From assembly GCF_900207585.1 (NCBI RefSeq), contig NZ_OAOP01000001.1:186001-250000 (forward strand): a stretch of DNA of 64,000 bases, in the 5' to 3' direction. The first letter of the stretch is position 1, and every line of letters starts with the position of its first letter. Both the position numbers and the translations under genes were made by a program. The notes under the pieces are model-generated. The model had not been told where the DNA came from. It saw only the letters and a list, made by a program, of their open reading frames with translations, and searched no databases. The DNA comes from Bacillus oleivorans (lineage in GTDB: Bacteria; Bacillota; Bacilli; Bacillales; JC228). Of this stretch, positions 42,090 to 50,740 are shown piece by piece.

Positions 42090-42770
42090 ATGTCGATACC
42101 GAAACTAGATAATCATTGGGGCATTCTTTTAAAAGAGGAATGGGAAAAACCATATTTTCAAAAGCTTATGGCTTATATAAAAAAAGAATACGAGACTGCT
42201 ATAATTTATCCTAAACAGGATGATCTTTTTAGAGCCCTTCAGTTAACAGATTACCCTGATGTGAAAGCCGTGATTTTAGGACAAGACCCCTATCATGGAC
42301 CAGATCAGGCACATGGATTAAGCTTTTCTGTCAAGCAAGGGGAAAGAATTCCCCCATCGTTACGTAATATTTATAAAGAGTTACAGGCTGATTTAGGAGT
42401 CGATATGCCGAGCCATGGCTGTCTGGAAAAGTGGGCAGAAGAGGGCGTGCTCCTTCTCAATACCGTATTAACGGTTCGGAAAGGAAACGCTCATTCGCAC
42501 CGGGGCAGAGGATGGGAAACCTTTACGGATCAGGTGATTTCTCATTTAAACAATAGAGAAAAACCAGTGATTTTTATCTTGTGGGGCAACCCTGCTCAAA
42601 GTAAACTGCATTTAATTGACCGGGAAAAGCACGTATGCTTAACAGCTCCTCATCCAAGTCCGCTTTCCGCAGCCAAAGGGTTCTTTGGAAGCCGGCCCTT
42701 TTCAAAAGTCAATCATATACTAAAGCAATGGAAGATCAAAGAAATAGATTGGAGGGTGCCGTATAGCTAA
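42090..42770 (+). CDS. ung: Uracil-DNA glycosylase, family 1
   Basis: 226 residues. Active-site motif VILGQDPYHGPDQAHGLSFS (catalytic Asp in GQDPYHG), GVLLLNTVLTV, and the uracil-binding C-terminal HPSPLSAAKGFFG are all present, together with FILWGNPAQSK. It removes uracil from DNA as the first step of base excision repair. ATG 42090 follows AAGGGAG by eight bases; a longer frame from 41931 covers the promoter region, where TATAAT stands at 42059-42064. It heads the conserved ung-ywdI-ywdK block. Confidence 0.97.
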   Translation: MSIPKLDNHWGILLKEEWEKPYFQKLMAYIKKEYETAIIYPKQDDLFRALQLTDYPDVKAVILGQDPYHGPDQAHGLSFSVKQGERIPPSLRNIYKELQADLGVDMPSHGCLEKWAEEGVLLLNTVLTVRKGNAHSHRGRGWETFTDQVISHLNNREKPVIFILWGNPAQSKLHLIDREKHVCLTAPHPSPLSAAKGFFGSRPFSKVNHILKQWKIKEIDWRVPYS

Positions 42771-42798
42771 TCTATAAATATCAGAAAGTAGGGGTCTT

Positions 42799-43212
42799 AT
42801 GCTTTATAATGTAATTTGGTCATTGATTGCCCATTTGCTTTTAGCCAGTATTGCCTTAATGGTTTTTATTTATAGCGAAATCAAAAGCGCAGCATTCTGT
42901 CTTGTATTTTTTATTATTCTTTCTGCCGCTTATTTCTTTTCAGGGAAACTAGTAAAATTAAAAAAACTTGGCAAATGGAAGAGGCTTCTCTCTGTTTCGG
43001 CTCCAAGTTTAATTGCTTTATTATTATTAGCCGCGATTACAATAGAACCAGGGCCAATGGGATTTAACTTTTTATATTATACTTTTTTTAATCCTTATAC
43101 TTGGTTAACAGCTCTAACCTTACAAATAGATCCAGGCCATCAAGTTTTTATTTGGACATGGCCCATTCCGTCTCTTTTAATCTGGCTGGGTCTAATCGTT
43201 CAAAAGAAATAA
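42799..43212 (+). CDS. Small membrane protein of unknown function
   Basis: 137 residues with four to five hydrophobic helices (about 2-24, 28-48, 60-80, 88-106, 115-134); basic loop KLVKLKKLGKWKRL between helices two and three. I do not recognise a family. It follows ung by 28 bases in the same direction with GTAGGGG before the ATG, so it is probably co-transcribed. Confidence 0.65.
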   Translation: MLYNVIWSLIAHLLLASIALMVFIYSEIKSAAFCLVFFIILSAAYFFSGKLVKLKKLGKWKRLLSVSAPSLIALLLLAAITIEPGPMGFNFLYYTFFNPYTWLTALTLQIDPGHQVFIWTWPIPSLLIWLGLIVQKK

Positions 43213-43245
43213 TGGTTTAGAGTCGTATATGCGAGGTGTTTTTCG

Positions 43246-43419
43246 TTGACGGAGAATCGGGTAAACTGTATGCAGTGCCAGCATTTCTATGTGACTTGGG
43301 ATACGAGGTTTCCGCGGGGATGCCGTGTCTATGGATTTAAGACAAGGCAGCTTCCTTCCGTAGAGGTGTTTCGCGCATCTGGAATGAAATGTTTGAAGTT
43401 TGAAAAGAAAGGGTCATGA
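43246..43419 (+). CDS. 57-residue four-Cys small protein downstream of ung
   Basis: A short gene with TTG start at 43246 and GAGGTG seven bases upstream. The product has CMQCQHFYVTWDTRFPRGC near residues 8-26 and a final Cys in MKCLKFEKK. The four Cys make a probable zinc or iron site. The WDTRFPRGCRVYGFKT stretch looks strongly conserved, and I recall similar tiny proteins beside ung in bacilli, sometimes mislabelled as uracil-DNA glycosylase. Function unknown. It lies between the membrane protein and ywdI in one apparent operon. Confidence 0.8.
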   Translation: MTENRVNCMQCQHFYVTWDTRFPRGCRVYGFKTRQLPSVEVFRASGMKCLKFEKKGS

Positions 43420-43457
43420 TAGGTATATAGACTTTAAAATTATGGTGAGGTGAAAAG

Positions 43458-43742
43458 ATGGCTGTTTCGCAAGAGGCAATTTTTCATAAAATGGAAGAAT
43501 GCATGATACGCGCAAAGAATAGTGATACCGCATTAGAAATGAGAGAGCATCTTCGCGCCTTGCAAGCGTTATGTGATGTTTTGCTGGAGAATCAAACGCA
43601 GGTAATGGAGCCGCCAAGAACAAAAGAGGCAAAAATAAGCTCACCTGTTTTTAGTCCTGCGGCAGGTCAGGGGACTAGCCTAGGTTCGAAAAAGCTTGAA
43701 ACCGATGATGGGGCCAATGGAGATTCAATTTTTGATTTTTAA
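43458..43742 (+). CDS. ywdI: YwdI family protein
   Basis: 94 residues: helix AIFHKMEECMIRAKNSDTAL followed by MREHLRALQALCDVLLE and a low-complexity tail. This matches the small YwdI family (DUF5327) in the same gene position, between ung and ywdK, in B. subtilis. GAGGTG precedes ATG 43458. The role is unknown. Confidence 0.8.
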   Translation: MAVSQEAIFHKMEECMIRAKNSDTALEMREHLRALQALCDVLLENQTQVMEPPRTKEAKISSPVFSPAAGQGTSLGSKKLETDDGANGDSIFDF

Positions 43743-43759
43743 GAGGAGATGTATAAAAG

Positions 43760-44131
43760 ATGAAGCTATTCCTTTTTCTCGGTGCATTAAATGGATTTTT
43801 GGCAGTGGCCTTAGGCGCATTTGGTGCACATGGGCTCGAAGGGAAAATTCCAGATAAATATTTAGAAACCTGGCAAACTGGTGTAACGTATCAGATGTTT
43901 CATGCAGCAGGTCTTTTGGCGGTTGCGTTATTAATTGGCAAATCCGGGATCACATCTGCTTTAACCTGGTCCGGATGGTTATTTTTGATCGGAATCTTGC
44001 TATTTTCAGGAAGCCTGTATATTTTAAGTGTTACCCAAATTAAAGTTCTCGGTGCCATTACACCGCTTGGAGGAGTTGCGTTTCTCGCAGGCTGGGTTTT
44101 ATTAATGATTCATGCGATTAAACTGCCATAA
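43760..44131 (+). CDS. ywdK: YwdK, DUF423 membrane protein
   Basis: 123 residues with four transmembrane helices, starting LFLFLGALNGFLAVALGAFGAHGLEGK, the DUF423 signature, then YQMFHAAGLLAVALL and GSLYILSVT and PLGGVAFLAGW. The family is widespread and its job unknown. AGAGGAG lies upstream of ATG 43760, 17 bases after ywdI. A terminator follows. Confidence 0.93.
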   Translation: MKLFLFLGALNGFLAVALGAFGAHGLEGKIPDKYLETWQTGVTYQMFHAAGLLAVALLIGKSGITSALTWSGWLFLIGILLFSGSLYILSVTQIKVLGAITPLGGVAFLAGWVLLMIHAIKLP

Positions 44132-44146
44132 CTTAAGAGTAAAGAA

Positions 44147-44189
44147 TAAGAGGCTGTGCCCCTATTTTCAAAAGGCCTGCCTCTTTTTA
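44147..44189 (+). terminator. Bidirectional terminator between ywdK and gerQ
   Basis: AAGAGGC (44148-44154) pairs with GCCTCTT (44179-44185), with inner pairing and T-rich ends on both strands. Confidence 0.82.
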
Positions 44190-44195
44190 TTGTTT

Positions 44196-44684
44196 TTACC
44201 GCGGTGAATATGTTGCCATCTGGGTGCCTGGCCCTTGCGCTGCAAATGGATATTCATATTCAATTTCTTCTTCGAAGGTAGCATAGTCTAAGAACAAAAG
44301 AGGTAATAAGAAGCGGGTTCCGGTTTCCGGATCACTTAGAATTAAATGATCACGTCCTGCCGCCTCTATAATTCCCTTAAAGATTTTGGATGGCCACTGC
44401 TGGCTATTTTCAAAACTAAAATAAGCAGTGATAAGTTTTCCTTTGTTGAGTCGCAAGATATTTTCAATATAAGATTGTTCTACTGGAAGCATTCCAGGAA
44501 CCTGTGGACCTGTATATGGTGCACCAGGCATCCCGGGTACCACTAAGCCCTGAGTTCCGGCTTGTGGAGTTCCGCCTTGCTGATAAGGATAACCGCCAGT
44601 GCCCTGACCTTGATATGGACCTCCCTGTTGCCTGTAAGCTGTTCCTCCGTAAGGATAGTACGGATAACTATTATTTGTCGTCAT
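44196..44684 (-). CDS. gerQ: Spore coat protein GerQ
   Basis: 162 residues. The N-terminal half is Gly/Tyr/Gln/Pro-rich (YPYYPYGGTAYRQQGGPYQ), as in GerQ, giving Lys/Gln sites for transglutaminase cross-linking. The conserved C-terminal half has QSYIENILRLNKGKLITAYF, FKGIIEAAGRDHLILSDPE and LLFLDYATFEEEIEYEYPF. GerQ is needed for CwlJ to locate in the coat. ATG 44684 has GGAGGGGAT upstream; the longer frame from 44747 overlaps cwlJ. It lies 18 bases after cwlJ, in one operon. Confidence 0.95.
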   Translation of the reverse strand: MTTNNSYPYYPYGGTAYRQQGGPYQGQGTGGYPYQQGGTPQAGTQGLVVPGMPGAPYTGPQVPGMLPVEQSYIENILRLNKGKLITAYFSFENSQQWPSKIFKGIIEAAGRDHLILSDPETGTRFLLPLLFLDYATFEEEIEYEYPFAAQGPGTQMATYSPR

Positions 44685-44701
44685 GTAAAAATCCCCTCCC
44701 T

Positions 44702-45124
44702 TTAATAAACACCTGGACAATCTGCTTGAGTTGGATGATAAAAACAATGTGATTTATACTTGCCTGAATTCCATTGGTTATACCATTGTGCAGGACAAGG
44801 ACCAGCTGGTTTAAAAAACCATAGAGAAAAATTAGCAGGATGATAGCGATTTCCGTTAATCACCTTCCTGGCTAAGCCGATTTCACTTTGACGGGCTGGC
44901 TGATAAAAATAGCCTTTTTGAATTGCCTCAAAACCTCCAGGGCTTTGGAAGACCATTTGCCGAATATTGGTAATATCCTTGAAGTCCAGGCATCTTCCTA
45001 AAACCCGGTTAACCCCAACATTTCCGACTAAAAGCATCCCAAGTCTTCCTTCTCCCTCTGCTTCGGCACGTAGGAGTCGAGCCAATAGCTTAACATCCGC
45101 ATCTGTAGCTCTAACTGCGGGCAT
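44702..45124 (-). CDS. cwlJ: Spore cortex-lytic hydrolase CwlJ
   Basis: 140 residues, the usual CwlJ size without signal peptide or peptidoglycan-binding domain. The SleB/CwlJ fold shows LLARLLRAEAEGEGRLGMLL with the catalytic Glu region, VGVNRVLGRCLDF, SPGGFEAIQKGYFYQPA and HPANFSLWFFKPAGPC. It degrades spore cortex during germination and depends on GerQ and calcium-DPA. ATG 45124 has GGGGTGA upstream. A clear sigma-E promoter lies about 65 bases upstream. Confidence 0.95.
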   Translation of the reverse strand: MPAVRATDADVKLLARLLRAEAEGEGRLGMLLVGNVGVNRVLGRCLDFKDITNIRQMVFQSPGGFEAIQKGYFYQPARQSEIGLARKVINGNRYHPANFSLWFFKPAGPCPAQWYNQWNSGKYKSHCFYHPTQADCPGVY

Positions 45125-45188
45125 TTCTTCACCCCGATTCTGCACGTTCTTTGGTGATGGTTTAGAAATGGACATTTTCTCACTATTT

Positions 45189-45218
45189 CATATGTATGAA
45201 GAAAATCAAATAATATGA
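45189..45218 (-). promoter_or_regulatory. Sigma-E-type promoter of the cwlJ-gerQ operon
   Basis: On the minus strand TCATATT (complement of 45212-45218) and CATACATAT (complement of 45190-45198) are separated by about 13 bases, matching the sigma-E consensus (KMATATT, CATACANT). B. subtilis cwlJ is known to be a sigma-E gene, so mother-cell expression is expected. Confidence 0.8.
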
Positions 45219-45374
45219 GTTGAATATAAAACACTCTAAAAAAAGAAGAGGGGAAAACTCCCTCTCATGCTGTCGAGAAACTCTCGACAGCCTTATATTT
45301 TATTTATTTTCTTTAACAATTTACCGCGTTGATTTGGTATAATATAGTAAAAGGATTATAGGGCGGTGGAGAGA

Positions 45375-46519
45375 ATGTTTAAGCCAAAAAGAGAAAGCCA
45401 GAATGAAGCAGAATTTGTATTTATCGATGATTTAGTACCAGAAGATCACCTATTAAAAAAGGTGGATAAATATATTGATTTCTCGTTCATTGGTGAAGAG
45501 GTTCGTCCATATTATTCCGAAAACAATGGGCGTCCTTCGGACCCTATCCAGCTTTTTAAAATGATGTTTATCGGAACTTTTATGGCATACGTTCTGAACG
45601 CCAATTAGAACAAGAAATTAAGACAAATGTTGCTTACAGATGGTTTCTTGGCTTGAAGCTAAATGACCCCGTTCCTATCATACAACTATTAGCTGGAATC
45701 GCAGAACTCGTTTTAAAGATACAAATATTTTTCAAGAGATTTTTGATGAGATTGTATTGCAGGCTATTGAGCACAAAGTGGTCGGAGGAAGAGTTCTATT
45801 TTCGGATTCCACCTATTTGAAAGCTAACGCAAACAAACACAATTTACTAGGGTCGAAGTAGAATAGATGATTTAAATAAAGCGATAGAGGAAGATAGGAT
45901 ACATAATGGAAAAAAGCCCTTAAAGGAAAAAGAGGAGGTGAAGGAAACAAAGGAGATTGGTAGAAGTACCACTGATCCAGAATGCGGTTTTATGTCTCGG
46001 GAAAACAAACAGGAAATGTTTTGTTACCTTGACCACCGTACAACTGATATGAAGTTTAATATCATAACTGATGCATTTTTTACTCCTGGAAATGTCCATG
46101 ATTCTGTTTCTTACCTCTCCAGATTAGACCGACAGGTCGAAAGATTTGGTTTCGATGTAGAAGCTGTTGCACTTGATTCTGGTTACTTGACAGCTCCAAT
46201 TTGTAAAGGATTAGATGACAGAAATATCTTTGGCGTTATTTCACACAGAAGATATCAACCCACTAAAGGACTATTTCCAAAATGGGAATTTAAATATGAT
46301 AAATCTAAATCAGGGAAAATGCTTTATAAATTTAGAAAAGAAAAAGTAGAGCGAACCTTTGCGGATTCGAAAGAACTGCATGGGCTTCGCTACTGACGGT
46401 TACGGGGAGTAATGAATGCAAGTGAACAGGTTCTCCTTACTGCAGCCTGCCAAAATATAAAAAAGATTGCAACACAACTAGCAAGATTAGAAAAAGTTTG
46501 TTGCAATACTTTAGGTTGA
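45375..46519 (+). pseudogene. IS1182-family transposase, multiply disrupted
   Basis: Pieces of one transposase are found in different frames. The start is MFKPKRESQNEAEFVFIDDL and HLLKKVDKYIDFSF; a first one-base loss comes near 45582, at the position of the usual MMFIGYLYGIRSERQLE. A second lies near 45675, before HTTISWNRR. A stop follows LLGSK at about 45858, with a further shift. The next open part holds YLDHRTTDMKFNIITDAFFTPGN and VALDSGYLT, and VERTFADSKELHGLRY. A TGA replaces a Cys codon at 46395, after which the frame runs to LARLEKVCCNTLG and a stop at 46519. The D (VLFSDSTYL), D (ALDSGY) and E (KVERTFA) residues are all recognisable, so the gene is recently dead. Confidence 0.92.
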
Positions 46520-46528
46520 TTTTCATCC

Positions 46529-46661
46529 CTGTTGATTGGAGCGGAGGGCACTCGACTCCTGTGGGATAGAGAGGTCACGGGAGACCCCGCAGGTGCCAAA
46601 GCGCCGAGGAGGCTCTCGGACCTCCCCGCGGAAAGCGAGTGCCTGGAGCGGAAATCAACAG
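46529..46661 (+). repeat. 133-bp interspersed palindromic element (CTGTTGATT...AATCAACAG)
   Basis: It begins CTGTTGATTGGAGCGGAGGG and ends GGAGCGGAAATCAACAG; GGCACTCG (46547-46554) and CGAGTGCC (46636-46643) also pair, so the whole can fold into one long stem. I recognise it as one of the GC-rich intergenic repeats very common in Bacillus-type genomes. It is non-coding and inside the decayed IS region. Confidence 0.8.
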
Positions 46662-46793
46662 GCCGGTTAGCAGAGACAATCAATTAATAAAAAATTGGTA
46701 ATTTAGATTTAGACAAAAATAAAAAATTGCCGAGAAAAATACCCTTTCTCGACAATCTGAGAGGGGAAAACTCCCTCTTCTTAAAACTCGTTC

Positions 46794-47552
46794 TTATGCT
46801 TCTTTAATATAAAAAAGTTCTTTTAATCGGTTTGAATCTGCAATCGTTCCCACAAAGAAAGCGCCGAATTCTCCATAACGTGCACTGACTTCGTCGAATC
46901 GCATTTCATAAACAAGCTTTTTGAATTGTAAAACATCATCAGCAAAAAGGGTAACTCCCCATTCATAGTCATCAAAACCGACAGAACCGGTAATAATCTG
47001 TTTTACTTTTCCAGCATATTGACGGCCGATCATGCCATGGCTTCTCATTAAATTGCGGCGATCCTCCATCGGCAGCATGTACCAGTTGTCTTCTCCCTGA
47101 CGGCGTTTATCCATTGGATAGAAACAAATATAGTCTGTTTTCGGAAGCACAGGGTAAAGTCTGGATTTCACATACTCGTTTTGATAAGGATCCTCATCTG
47201 ATTTAGAAGGATTATAGCCTCCTAGCTCGACAACAGATACATAAGAATAAGATGGAATTAAGTATTCAGCTAATTTTGTTTTATTAAATTCAGTTTCTAT
47301 TTCGTTCAGTTCTTTCATGGTAGGGCGCAGCAGCATAATTATAAGATCAGCTTTTTGGCCAACAACAGAGTAAATCGCATGACTACCCTGCCCATTTGCT
47401 TCAGTGTCATTCCATTTTTCTATTAATTGAAAGAATTCGGAAAGGGCTGCTTCTCTTTCTTCATTCGATGCAAGCTTCCAAGAAGTCCAGTCAACAGATC
47501 GTAAATCATGGAGACAATACCAGCCATCTAATGTTTGTGCAGGTTCACTCAT
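46794..47552 (-). CDS. hemQ: Coproheme decarboxylase HemQ
   Basis: 252 residues, chlorite-dismutase superfamily, starting [22 protein letters not shown]. Conserved blocks: [20 protein letters not shown] with the catalytic Tyr, [19 protein letters not shown] with the proximal His, and [18 protein letters not shown]. It converts coproheme to heme b in the Gram-positive coproporphyrin-dependent pathway. ATG 47552 has AGGAG eight bases upstream; the earlier ATG at 47561 overlaps. It is divergent from pta, as in B. subtilis (ywfI). Confidence 0.96.
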   Translation of the reverse strand: MSEPAQTLDGWYCLHDLRSVDWTSWKLASNEEREAALSEFFQLIEKWNDTEANGQGSHAIYSVVGQKADLIIMLLRPTMKELNEIETEFNKTKLAEYLIPSYSYVSVVELGGYNPSKSDEDPYQNEYVKSRLYPVLPKTDYICFYPMDKRRQGEDNWYMLPMEDRRNLMRSHGMIGRQYAGKVKQIITGSVGFDDYEWGVTLFADDVLQFKKLVYEMRFDEVSARYGEFGAFFVGTIADSNRLKELFYIKEA

Positions 47553-47730
47553 TATAATCACTCCTACTTGATAAAAAGTCTAATTGAACAACTTCACTAT
47601 ATCATAGTTTGTCCAAGTAATAATATGGATAACATGTGAATCTTTTATAGAGAAAGATTTATCATGGAACAGGATAATTTTCAAAAAAATAGAACATTTT
47701 TGTGTAAGGGGATAACCAGAGGTTTTGCGA

Positions 47731-47758
47731 TTGAAAATGGACATAATTGGAGTATCCT
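47731..47758 (+). promoter_or_regulatory. Probable sigma-A promoter of pta
   Basis: TTGAAA (47731-47736), 16 bases, TATCCT (47753-47758). The -10 is imperfect. A CcpA site is known upstream of pta in B. subtilis, but no good cre match was found here. Confidence 0.5.
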
Positions 47759-47797
47759 ATTAAAAGAATGACTCCAACCTATTTAAGGAGGAAACCA

Positions 47798-48775
47798 ATG
47801 AGTGAACTATTTACCCAATTAGAAGCAAAAATTAAAGGGAAGGGATTACGGATCGTATTCCCTGAAGGTACGGATGAAAGAATCTTGAGTGCAGCTTCCC
47901 GGTTAGCTGCTAATCGAATAGTAACGCCAATTCTTCTCGGGGAAAAGCAAGCAATTGAAACAAAAGCTAAAGAAATAGGAGCGTTAGTCGATGGCATCGA
48001 AATTTTAAATCCGCTTGATTATGGAGAAATCGAAAAGCTTGTTGCTGCATTCGTTGAACGCCGCCGTGGGAAGGTAGATGAAAATGGAGCGAAAAAGCTG
48101 CTCCAAGATGTTAATTACTTTGGAACGATGCTTGTATATTTAAAAAAGGCAGACGGACTGGTAAGCGGTGCTGCTCATTCGACTGCAGATACTGTCAGAC
48201 CCGCTTTGCAAATTATTAAAACAAAAGAAGGTATCCGTAAAACATCAGGGGCTTTTGTGATGGTAAGAGGAGAAGAAAAGTATGTATTTGCTGATTGTGC
48301 CATTACCATCTCTCCAGATGCACAAGATTTAGCCGAAATTGCCATAGAAAGTGCAAAAACAGCGAGGATGTTTGATATTGATCCAAAAGTGGCACTGTTA
48401 AGCTTTTCAACGAAAGGTTCGGCCAAATCAGAGGAGACAGAGAAGGTAGTAGAAGCAGTTCAAATTGCAAAACAAATGGACCCTTCCTTACGATTAGATG
48501 GAGAGTTTCAATTTGATGCTGCCTTTGTACCAGAAGTAGCAAAGAAAAAGGCGCCTGACTCAATTATTCAAGGAGACGGAAATGTTTTTGTTTTCCCTAG
48601 TCTGGAAGCTGGAAATATAGGCTATAAGATCGCACAGCGCCTTGGAAATTTCGAAGCAGTTGGACCGATTCTCCAAGGATTAAATGCTCCGGTTAATGAT
48701 CTGTCTAGAGGATGCAACGAAGAAGATGTCTATAAGCTTGCTCTTATTACAGCAGCGCAAAGCTTAACGGACTAA
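47798..48775 (+). CDS. pta: Phosphate acetyltransferase
   Basis: 325 residues, the short Pta form of bacilli. RIVFPEGTDERILSAASRLAA, DGLVSGAAHSTADTVRPALQI, VFADCAITISPDAQDLAEIA, LSFSTKGSA, PDSIIQGDGNVFVFPSLEAGNIGYK and INDLSRGC-like ending (VNDLSRGCNEEDV) are the family blocks in order. It links acetyl-CoA with acetyl phosphate in overflow metabolism with AckA. ATG 47798 has AAGGAGG upstream; a longer frame from 47747 covers the promoter. Confidence 0.96.
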   Translation: MSELFTQLEAKIKGKGLRIVFPEGTDERILSAASRLAANRIVTPILLGEKQAIETKAKEIGALVDGIEILNPLDYGEIEKLVAAFVERRRGKVDENGAKKLLQDVNYFGTMLVYLKKADGLVSGAAHSTADTVRPALQIIKTKEGIRKTSGAFVMVRGEEKYVFADCAITISPDAQDLAEIAIESAKTARMFDIDPKVALLSFSTKGSAKSEETEKVVEAVQIAKQMDPSLRLDGEFQFDAAFVPEVAKKKAPDSIIQGDGNVFVFPSLEAGNIGYKIAQRLGNFEAVGPILQGLNAPVNDLSRGCNEEDVYKLALITAAQSLTD

Positions 48776-48795
48776 GCGCTACATAAGGAAATATG

Positions 48796-48835
48796 ATAAG
48801 AGTCTTGATATAATGAACAAGACTCTTATTGTTTA
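48796..48835 (+). terminator. Terminator of pta
   Basis: ATAAGAGTCTTG pairs with CAAGACTCTTAT around a ten-base loop, then TGTTTATATTT. Confidence 0.88.
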
Positions 48836-48884
48836 TATTTGAAATAAATGATTCGTTTGACATAGATTAGGAGAGAAACCGCAA

Positions 48885-49721
48885 ATGAAAACTTCTTTAC
48901 TAAAACAGCCGGTTTGGAGAATTATAGATCATACCAATCGGGGACCCGATTTTGATGCACTAGAATCTTTTGCGATCGATGATACCCTTTGTACCTTAGT
49001 GGGAAAAGGGCAATCACCAGCAGTTGCAAGAGCGTGGGTCCATCATCGGACAGTTGTACTGGGAATTCAAGATACAAAACTTCCGTATTTAGAGGAAGGT
49101 ATCGAGTGGTTAAAACAAAACGATTATCATTATTTAGTCCGAACTTCTGGCGGACTGGCTGTTTTACTAGATGAGGGGGTTTTAAATCTATCACTTATTC
49201 TTCCAGAGGCCGAACATAGAATCGGCATAAATCTCGGCTATGACACCATGGTTGATCTCATAAAAGAAATGTATCCGGAAGACGAGGGCTTAATCGATGT
49301 AAAAGAAATTAGCGAATCCTATTGTCCGGGAAGCTATGATTTAAGTATAAACGGGAAAAAATTCGCAGGTATTTCTCAACGCCGTATCCGTAACGGAGTA
49401 GCAGTTCAAATCTATCTTTGTGTAACGGGTTCAGGAGCTGAAAGGGCTGCTATAGTGAGGGAATTTTACAAGATCTCCAAAAAACAATTGGAAACCAAGT
49501 ACACATATCCTCAAGTAAACCCGGATGTCATGGGGTCTTTAGCAGAATTATTAAATAAACCGTTAACCATGCAAGATGCCTATCTCCGCTTTCTTCAAGC
49601 GCTCAAGAAAAATGGAGAGCGCATTTATATGGAGCCTCTTACCACAGAAGAATGGCCTAGCTGCGAAGCAAACCTCCAGCGCCTCCAAGAACGGAATCAA
49701 AAATTGTTAAATCAAATATAA
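48885..49721 (+). CDS. lipL: Octanoyl-[GcvH]:protein N-octanoyltransferase LipL
   Basis: 278 residues of the LplA/LipB fold, YwfL type. Landmarks are WVHHRTVVLGIQDTKLPYL, RTSGGLAVLLDEGVLNLSLIL, and SYCPGSYDLSINGKKFAGISQRR with the catalytic Cys near residue 147 and the Lys near 158. It moves octanoyl groups from GcvH to the E2 subunits of dehydrogenases in the B. subtilis lipoate relay. GGAGAG lies upstream of ATG 48885. It follows pta, as in B. subtilis. Confidence 0.94.
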   Translation: MKTSLLKQPVWRIIDHTNRGPDFDALESFAIDDTLCTLVGKGQSPAVARAWVHHRTVVLGIQDTKLPYLEEGIEWLKQNDYHYLVRTSGGLAVLLDEGVLNLSLILPEAEHRIGINLGYDTMVDLIKEMYPEDEGLIDVKEISESYCPGSYDLSINGKKFAGISQRRIRNGVAVQIYLCVTGSGAERAAIVREFYKISKKQLETKYTYPQVNPDVMGSLAELLNKPLTMQDAYLRFLQALKKNGERIYMEPLTTEEWPSCEANLQRLQERNQKLLNQI

Positions 49722-49727
49722 AGAAAA

Positions 49728-49890
49728 CTTGGCTAGCGCCAAGCCTTTAGGCACTTGCCTAGTTGCACTTATCTCGCTCGAAGCGCCACGTCCTAATGTA
49801 TCGCTTGACTAGGGCATCCTGCCCGTCGTACTTTATTCCTAAAAATTTTCACTACGTCGAATCTACCTCATTGCTAAAATTTTATGCTTT
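49728..49890 (+). repeat. Intergenic hairpin-rich element after lipL
   Basis: CTTGGC-TAGC-GCCAAG (49728-49743) forms a perfect hairpin, followed by further structured GC-richer sequence including GGGCATCCTGCCC (about 49812-49824). The first hairpin could terminate lipL. The stretch resembles the interspersed non-coding repeats of bacilli, but I cannot confirm copies from this window alone. Confidence 0.5.
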
Positions 49891-49900
49891 CTTAAATATA

Positions 49901-49929
49901 AAAAAGCTCGCACACTGCGAGCTTTTATC
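49901..49929 (-). terminator. Terminator shared by lipL region and rsfA
   Basis: AAAAGCTCGC (49903-49912) and GCGAGCTTTT (49918-49927) with loop ACACT; T runs on both strands, so it works for rsfA from the right and for lipL from the left. Confidence 0.85.
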
Positions 49930-50002
49930 ATAAGACGAGAGCTTGTTGCCTATCTCCCATTTCAACATCTATTCTCTTCCCATTACCCATAGATATCCCT
50001 TA

Positions 50003-50740
50003 TTATTCAGCTAGTTTTTCTAAATTTCCGTTTCGGTCCATTTTAAACTTTGTAGCAGGACGCTCATCCTCTTCAAAGGCTACAAATTTTCTGGCACGAT
50101 TCATAATCTTCATCAGTGTCTCATAATCTTCCTGCATCGTTGTAGAGTCTTGTTCTAATTCTTTTACTCTACGCTCAAGCTCCTCATTTTGCTTGCGAAG
50201 CTCTCCAAGTTCACGCTTAAGTCTTTCATTCTCACTTTTTAAGATTTCAGATTGGAAGTTTGTCGATCTTAATCCTTGTAAGTAATGAATGACGGTGTCT
50301 AGATTTAAAGTGCCAAGTTTAGTCTGATACGAAACAGGTGTACTGACGGCTTGTGGCTGCAGCTCTTGGCTTACTTCTTCTGTTACAGGTACTGCCTGAA
50401 CTTCACCTTGTTCAGCCGAAAAGACACTCGCATCATTCTCTAAAAATTCAAGAGACGGACTTGGGGGTTGATATAGAAGCTTTTTCTTTCCAGCGTGTTC
50501 CTTGCCTAACAATCTCTGCCGCTGTTTTCTTTGTTTTTTAGCTAGCTGAAGCGCTTTTTCATAGCGATGACGGACCACGGCATTCCAGCGAAATCCACAG
50601 GCTGCCGACGTTCTATTAAGCTTGTCACCTACTTCTTCAAAAGCATTTAATTGGGTACTGCCTTCACGGACATGACGTAATACGGTTTCTGCTAACAATA
50701 AATCGTCTTCGTCTGTCCATGCATCTTGACGAGTTTTCAT
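50003..50740 (-). CDS. rsfA: Prespore transcription regulator RsfA
   Basis: 245 residues. The N-terminal Myb/SANT-like DNA-binding domain ([40 protein letters not shown]) is the RsfA signature. The C-terminus holds a coiled coil ([20 protein letters not shown]) and [21 protein letters not shown]. In B. subtilis RsfA (ywfN) is a sigma-F-controlled regulator that fine-tunes forespore genes. GGGAG precedes ATG 50740. Position between lipL and ywfO is conserved. Confidence 0.94.
   Translation of the reverse strand: MKTRQDAWTDEDDLLLAETVLRHVREGSTQLNAFEEVGDKLNRTSAACGFRWNAVVRHRYEKALQLAKKQRKQRQRLLGKEHAGKKKLLYQPPSPSLEFLENDASVFSAEQGEVQAVPVTEEVSQELQPQAVSTPVSYQTKLGTLNLDTVIHYLQGLRSTNFQSEILKSENERLKRELGELRKQNEELERRVKELEQDSTTMQEDYETLMKIMNRARKFVAFEEDERPATKFKMDRNGNLEKLAE

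Larger units (their letters stand above)
45243..46783 (+). mobile_element. Decayed IS1182-type insertion sequence
   Basis: A dead DDE transposase gene (45375-46519) is flanked in mirror order by two hairpins on each side. Outer: GAGGGGAAAACTCCCTC (about 45247-45265 and 46761-46777). Inner: CTGTCGAGA/TCTCGACAG (45270-45290) on the left and TTGCCGAGAAA/TTTCTCGACAA (46727-46755) on the right. Exact ends and target duplication could not be fixed by eye. A separate 133-bp interspersed repeat lies between the transposase and the right end. The element sits between cwlJ and hemQ. Confidence 0.75.

Noticed and set aside
47700-47716. cre site upstream of pta
   Set aside because: TGTAAGGGGATAACC departs from the cre consensus at the central CG positions.
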